64,000 nt of DNA, from the NCBI GenBank assembly GCA_963921825.1, contig OY997594.1, forward strand, positions 58,451,675 to 58,515,674. Direction: 5' to 3'. The stretch comes from Erodium maritimum. Its lineage: Eukaryota; Streptophyta; Magnoliopsida; Geraniales; Geraniaceae. The number at the start of each line of letters is the position of its first letter. The first letter of the stretch is position 1. The notes under the pieces were generated by a model. That model saw nothing but the letters and a program-made list of their open reading frames with translations, searched no databases and was not told where the DNA came from. Both the position numbers and the translations under genes were made by a program. Shown here piece by piece: positions 58,641 through 64,000 of the stretch.

Positions 58641-60116
58641 TGACGCCCTGCGTTTTTAACACAGATAAGGACACGGCAAGCGTACCGGTCGTCAAGTAGT
58701 ATTTCGGGATTTTTAGTTCCGAGTTATCGAACCCAAAGGAGCACGAGTCAAGCACGTTCTATCTCAAAGTCGTTGTCAAGCTATTTCGATTAAAAGATGG
58801 TTTTGTTTTAAAACATGAGAAGTAAACAATAAGCGAAATGAAAGTGAACCAGTACTCACAAATCTTAGAAGAGTTTTAATTCAGAGAAAAGGTAATCTAA
58901 GGTTGTGGGTTCATAGAGACCGTTTCCAATACATTTGAATGACGATGAATAATGTGAAGTTGTTCTGATTTTAGGGGCAACGAATCATCTCTCAAACTAG
59001 TCCTAAATCCTCACGTTGTTTCGGACCCTAATGGAATCTAACCACCCAGCTCTCACGAATCAGGATGTAGGGAGACCCAAAGCATTACGTTCTTTGATAA
59101 TTTCTAACTTTCGGTTTGAACCCTATGGTTATTGAAATCGTGTTAACCTAGCTATCACTAGTCTAGATTTAAACCCAATTTGTATAAGATTTCTGACCTA
59201 ATTGCAACCCACCTCTCACGAGTGTCAGATTGCAATTCCCACCTTCTATCAGGCCTACCCGGGAGATAGAGCGTTAAGCTTAAATCAAATACAAACCCTA
59301 GATCAAATCATTCAACACAATGCCCAATCATTCATTCAACACATTGGAATTCAAATCTCTACTCCCCCATAACCCTAGATTATGGGGTTTTAGTTACTCA
59401 TGAACAAGGGAGAAGAAAACACCATTGATGAACATAAACAAAGCTTCATAATTGACCAAAGTAGAGAAATACAATACCCAATATTTGATTACAATGATGT
59501 TCTTCAAGTGGAAATCCTCTCCTCAAGCTTGCTCTCAACTCTCCTCTCTTCTTAGCTCTCAAAAATACAAGATAGCTCTATTGGGAGGCTGAATTTTGGG
59601 TTAAATAGGGTAAAAATCGGATCTGAAACGAATGAGGGAAGACAGTCTGCGCGCGCGTCACGGCTCCTTGATGGGACCCGTCACGGACCTTGTCACGGCT
59701 CCTTGATGGATCAGAGAGTTTTTGGCCGTTTTTGATCTCCGTCACGACTCCTTGATGGGACCCGTCACGGATCATGTCACGGCTCCGTGGTGTAGCAGAG
59801 AGTTTTGGATGGTCTTGGGCCCTTGACGAAAGTTGTAGATCTCTGAATTCCCTTCGATTTGACATAAAATTCAAGGCAATCAAAGTTTGTATGAGGAAGT
59901 TATGCCCTTCGCAAGATCACCCAACTTCTAAAACTCCTAAAACCGGATTTTCCTCTATTTTAGCCCTTTTTTCGATCAAATCACCTACAAAACATAATGA
60001 GAGACACAACACGAGTAACAAGAGAAATACGGTCCAAATTTTACAATCTCGGGACTAAAATGCTCAACAATGTGGGCTAAATACATCTAGAATCGATGCA
60101 ATTTATGTCCACATCA
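58641..60116. mobile_element. Solo LTR (unclassified family) in the outer copia fossil
   Basis: A 1476 bp sequence begins TGACGCCCTGCG and ends TTATGTCCACATCA. It is bordered by a perfect 5 bp duplication, GTATA (58636-58640 and 60117-60121), with no internal part. A TATA-like CTATTTAAC read on minus near 59606 suggests a minus orientation. It interrupts the gag region of the outer copia fossil and is therefore younger than it. A truncated relative lies at 6050-6290. Confidence 0.75.
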
Positions 60117-61367
60117 GTATACTCATGAATACTTAACTTCTCAAATAGTCTTCATTCCTCAACAGAATCCATCTTTTGTTCCAAATGATGATAAACAAAA
60201 GGGTGATCAGCATCACACACAAGGTTTAAGTATCAACATCACTCCAACACACAACATATACAATATTCTACTAGAACTCCAAACTTGCAACAATATGCTC
60301 ACTACTCAAATTTCAAAGTGAATTGTCGTATACAGACAACATCAGGAAAGAAAAAAGAAAATGTCACCATTGTGGCAAGAAATAACACATAAGGACATAG
60401 TGGTATCAGTTGTATGGAAGATTTCAGAACCATGAAGCATTTCTTGGTTAATCTCAAAGATCTAAAAAGCAAGTATGGAAAATAAAAGGTGAAACTTATC
60501 GTGCCAATGTTTCATATAACACTATATCTAAATCCAATGATAATGCTTGGTATTTTAAAAAGTGGTGTTTCGAGACATATGATTGGGAACCCTAAGTTTC
60601 TCACAAATGTACACCACTGTCTTGATGGACATGTTATTTTTGGAGGTGAGGGTCAAAGCAAGAATCATTGGGAAGGGTCAACTAAGGTTTCCTGGTACAA
60701 ACTGTATCACTGAAACGTTATTGGTAGATGGACTCACCGCCAACCTATTTAGAATAAGTTGGATCTGTGACCAAGGCCTACTTCTGGAGTTCACGAGCAC
60801 GAAGTTTTCTGTATTGAACAAAAACCTATCTACACTCATGTCTGGTACTCGATCAAAGGATGACTGCTATGCTTGGTTTCCAAATGAAAACACATTATCT
60901 ACATGCCTCTCAGCATCAACATGTCTGTTAACTCAAATGCATGATAAGATCGTTAACCAAGAAAAGGATAAGGTAGTAGATGTGATTGATATAATTGAAA
61001 ATGACACCCATTATGCTCAACATACAAGTATCAATGATGTCTCACAATATGCTAACAAGGACGATTTTTAAAATAAGAAGGGATCAACATCTCCAAGGAT
61101 CAAAAACTCTCTTAGAGTGTATTAAAGGGACTGACTACTTACAAGGTAAGTAAGAACAATGGGATACTTAATAGAAAAAGGACTAAGTATGATAATGCTT
61201 TGATAAATGAAACTCATCATATATCTCAAACTAGTACTCAAATTTAGCAAGAGACTGAAGTACATTACTTTGACGTATATTGAGGGACAACCTCTAAAGT
61301 ATATGAAAGATAATGTGTAAGAACAAATATGGGTGAATCAATTATCTTTGGTTTCTAATATTTGTAA

Positions 61368-61663
61368 GAGAAAACTCCAAGAAATAACTATGTTTTGACT
61401 TTGTAGTACAAGATATAACGATTGACTTTGCTATCGTTCAAAGTACATGGTTTGGCAACAAAGTTTCCAAAAACTATAATTTTCTATCCAAAAAGACAGA
61501 ATATTCTGTTCAAAACACGGAATATTCTGTCCAAAAACACAGAATATTCCGTCTTTTTGGACAGAAAATTTGTTGTCAAACCATGTACTTTGAACGATAG
61601 CAAAGTCAATCGTTATATCTTGTACTACAAAGTCAAAACATAGTTGTTTCCTGGAGTTTTCCC
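61368..61663. mobile_element. Near-perfect hairpin MITE
   Basis: The two arms are reverse complements over about 90 bases with very few mismatches: ACTATGTTTTGACTTTGTAG on the left and CTACAAAGTCAAAACATAGT on the right, continuing to CCATGTACTTTGAACG. The outer ends are GAGAAAACTCC and GGAGTTTTCCC. The centre repeats AGAATATTCTGT. It has no coding capacity. I could not settle its target duplication, so the superfamily stays open. The arm identity suggests it is recent. Confidence 0.75.
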
Positions 61664-61665
61664 TT

Positions 61666-62570
61666 GAAAGAATAAGAGATGTTGTGAGGTTTATTAGACA
61701 TTATCCTATGAGACTATCTAGGTTTAAAACTGCTTGTGAACTGGTTGGTTATCAAATCAAAAGACTGATGTCTGTAGATGTGTCTACTAGGTGGAACTCA
61801 ACCTACAGGATGCTTCATTCAGCATGTATGTTGGAGAAAGCATTCTATCAATATAGCTTGTTGGAATCTTGTTTTGATGTTGATTTGGATGCTAAGGTTT
61901 GGAAAAAAGTTGGGTCCAATTTAGGGAGGCTTACTCAAGCCAATTGGGTAGTTGTTCAATCCATAATGAAGTTTTTATAGACTTTTTTTAATACAACGGT
62001 TTGAATATCAGGTTTCTCATATGCTACCGCAAACGTGATATCAGATGAAATATCATACATTAACTTGATTATAAAAGATGGGTTAGGTACCGATAATTTA
62101 AGTATGTGAAACTTGTCTTTCAGGATGAATGAAAAATTCAATAAGTATTTCGGGGATTTGGGAATGTTGAACATGTTTACATTCCTAGCACCAATTTTTT
62201 ATCCCTGAAAAAAGTTGACTTATGTATATTACCTCCTAGAGGATATGTATCCTGTGAAATTTATGCTTCTCTATCCTAATGTGTCAAACTACTTCTCAAT
62301 GACATGTTTGCACATTACAAAAAAAATAAGGTGCTGATGAGTCACAAACACGAGTGGACTGTTTCGTGCGTGTTGGTGGAAAACCATCAAAACACCGTAA
62401 TTTTGAAAAAAACTAAAAAGCTTTGTTCTTCACATGTTGGAGAGTGTTTTTAGTGCTGACAACAAAATTCGTGATACTTTTAGGAGTTCCTTGAGTACAC
62501 GAGTTGTGCAACCTTTTGTTTGCACACAAGATTGATTGAAGTGAGTTAATGTTATTGACTCTTTATCAAG
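61666..62570 (+). pseudogene. hAT transposase remnant (RICESLEEPER-like)
   Basis: The readable part begins LERIRDVVRFIRHYP and continues with MSVDVSTRWNSTYRMLHSA, the best conserved plant hAT signature (DVxTRWNSTxxML), then ANWVVVQSIMKFL. Beyond a stop at 61978-61980 come weaker matches in other frames: FSYATANVISDEI, then RMNEKFNKYFGDLGMLNMF and FLAPIFYP. This is the middle of a hAT transposase. The zinc-finger N-terminus and C-terminal dimerisation segment are absent or unreadable. It has several stops and shifts and is inactive. Confidence 0.65.
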
Positions 62571-63837
62571 TATGGACAAAGACGAGGAATTGCTTCAAGA
62601 GGGGGAAGATGGTAGTAACTTCATTTCATTCATTTGCATTCTTTGTTATTTTATGTTTTGCTTATAAATAATTACTTTGTTATTTGTACTTTTCAGTCAT
62701 TGAAAACATGGTTGTCACAGTTGGTTTTCCAATTATAATATGATCGAACTACCAAAAATTAGTTAGTTACTAACTTGTATAATTCATATATGGCGTTTTT
62801 TGTGTTCTTTATCTGATTTTTGTTATTTGCTAATGCAAATCTCAATTTTTGTGATAGGCCATGTTGTAGGAAAGAAACAAATGAAAGCTTCCATTTTATG
62901 AGCAAATGAAAGCTAACTTCTAACATTTTGAAACAAATGAAAGCTTCAAAGAAAATGATTAAAAAAATGTATTTTATTGTAATGAAGTCTGAAAATTGCA
63001 ATTTTTGTCATTTTTAAAAGTTTGTATTATGAATGACTTCAATATGTTTGAAACTAATATTTATGTAGCTTTGATGTATATTTACATATGGATGTTATGA
63101 AAAATAAACTACATTACTATAATATAGGTTTGAAAATGAAATCAATAGTTTTACTTTTCTTATTATTATTTTTTATTAGAAAATAAATAATGCATTAAAA
63201 GTGATGTGGGTTCCGGAAAGGAAACGACAAACCACCAACTTTCTTTATTATTAATTTGGGTCTAATTTGGGCCACAACTATGAAAGATGATTACTGTTGC
63301 TATTTGGTCGGTTGAACTGGTTAAAAATACAAACCGACCGGTTTCCAAGAATTTCCCAAGTTCCAGTTTCGGTGGGGCATTCTGCTGCACCGATATTACC
63401 GGTTCCTACAGACCGAGGGGTGTTCGATGCCAGTTAATTGGTCGTGCCCTCCCCTACTTCTAGGTTTGGACCGGAGTAGACTCTGAAAAAGGGTTTGGGC
63501 TTGAGGCACGACATACAACTTAACAAGACTCGATGTCCTCGTACACATGATGAGCGAGAGCATATGAATAATATTCCAATGCAGCTCTACCGCTAAACTG
63601 ATTATCCTTATTTATAGTGCAGGCACCGAAGACCGGAGTCCCTGGTTACAAGTGATAAAACATTCTACAAGAAGCTATAACTGAAGAGAGCAATAGACCG
63701 GCCCCAAAGAGTCACTATTCTTTCAGCTACTCCTTAGAAACTGTCACTGAATAATCATAAATGAGGAGGAAGCAGGTCGCAATCTGCCGTTCCAGTCACA
63801 TTGAGAGGCTCCAAATTGTCAATTCACAGACTGACCT
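62571..63837. other. AT-rich spacer and probable 3' untranslated sequence
   Basis: 62571-63180 is AT-rich with nothing recognisable. 63180-63480 contains repeated ACCGGTT/TTTCGGT words like those at 22760-22840, perhaps remnants of one repeat family. 63500-63837 is probably the 3' untranslated region of the gene entering from the right edge. Confidence 0.35.
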
Positions 63838-63999
63838 TTACAATTTAGTAGACCCAAAGACTCCTCTAAAGGAACCATAAAGAGGTCGAGATCTTCTGAA
63901 ACTGTAAATATCATCTATTTGAACAGAGGCAGGTGTAAGAGGCTCTTTTTGCTCTGCAACATACTCAGATGCATGTAGGCTCCCATAAACTCTTACACT
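63838..63999 (-). CDS. C-terminal exon of an unidentified gene (truncated by window)
   Basis: On minus an open frame enters from the right edge and ends at a TAA at 63838-63840, giving 53 residues. It reads RVYGSLHASEYVAEQKEPLT, then SVQIDDIYSFRRSRPLYGSF and ends GVFGSTKL. The balanced composition, the Ser/Arg/Tyr-rich end and the absence of any transposon motif suggest a host gene. I do not recognise the family. Whether it begins at an acceptor inside the window (for example the AG in TATGTTGCAG) or beyond cannot be decided. Confidence 0.4.
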   Translation of the reverse strand, partial: SVRVYGSLHASEYVAEQKEPLTPASVQIDDIYSFRRSRPLYGSFRGVFGSTKL

Positions 64000-64000
64000 A

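Larger units (their letters stand above)
35970..61330 (+). mobile_element. Outer Ty1/copia fossil, SIRE-like, split by later insertions
   Basis: The left part (about 35970-37952) has an LTR, a primer-binding site (TGGTATTAGAGC at 36881) and gag with the opening FNRPPMLDGNNYGYWKARM and a zinc-knuckle region near 37810. The right part (about 58276-61330) continues with the acidic coiled-coil section of gag (EEAELLKTIRSLQEEVGRLN), a second zinc-knuckle-like region, the protease region (SRHMIGNPKFLTN) and the pre-integrase region (DQGLLLEFTSTKF). This gag layout suits the SIRE/Maximus lineage. A copia element (37953-58270) and a solo LTR (58641-60116) lie inside it. No reverse transcriptase or 3' LTR is seen at the right. 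It is broken in many places and is the oldest layer of the tower. Confidence 0.6.

Overview
The window looks like nuclear DNA of a flowering plant, probably a eudicot. Host genes have short exons with GT-AG introns, spacers are AT-rich, and most of the sequence is layered transposable elements: L1-type LINEs, a tRNA-derived SINE, CACTA, hAT and foldback DNA elements, and Ty1/copia and Ty3/gypsy fossils. I saw no rRNA, tRNA or organelle genes and nothing bacterial. The species cannot be named from this sequence.

Host genes. Two genes read well, both on the minus strand. Positions 8232-16529 hold a three-exon short-chain dehydrogenase/reductase (305 aa, all catalytic motifs present) of the salutaridine/menthone-reductase-like class. 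Its first intron is stretched by a 5.7 kb LINE and its second by a long foldback element. Positions 17929-20673 hold a six-exon RmlD/MAT2B-like NAD(P)-binding protein (309 aa) with a SINE in intron 3. A small intronless ORF of unknown function (31542-31841, plus) and the last exon of an unidentified gene (63838-63999, minus, running off the right edge) are possible further genes. I see no operon-like or pathway link between them.

Layout. 1-3650: two head-to-head LINE ORF1 remnants. 4239-5795: a GC-rich, poly(A)-tailed retroposon with 15 bp target-site duplications (TSDs). 5811-8231: AT-rich sequence, an LTR scrap and a possible CACTA end. 8232-16529: the SDR gene. 17929-20673: the MAT2B-like gene. 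20974-21740: a foldback element. 21765 to about 26300: a CACTA element with DUF4218 and Transposase_24 remnants, holding a second GC-rich retroposon (22953-24485). 26413-29513: a 3.1 kb solo gypsy LTR lying next to, and probably inside, a copia fragment. 31542-33401: the small ORF and a third GC-rich retroposon. 33647 to about 35800: LINE ORF1 remnants with an internal 280 bp duplication.

About 35970-61330 is a tower of nested fossils. A SIRE-like copia element (outer) is split by a second copia element (37953-58270), whose 3' LTR is split by a 10.3 kb chromovirus-like gypsy element (45025-55357). The outer copia also took a 1.5 kb solo LTR (58641-60116). Insertion points carry short duplications, so the relative order of events can be read directly. 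61368-61663 is a near-perfect hairpin MITE beside a hAT transposase remnant (about 61666-62570).

I did not find a convincing new biological system. The most useful observations are the transposon load inside the two host genes, the three ORF-less LINE-like retroposons, the two foldback elements with minisatellite cores, the three-LTR copia, and the minisatellite-bearing gypsy LTRs.
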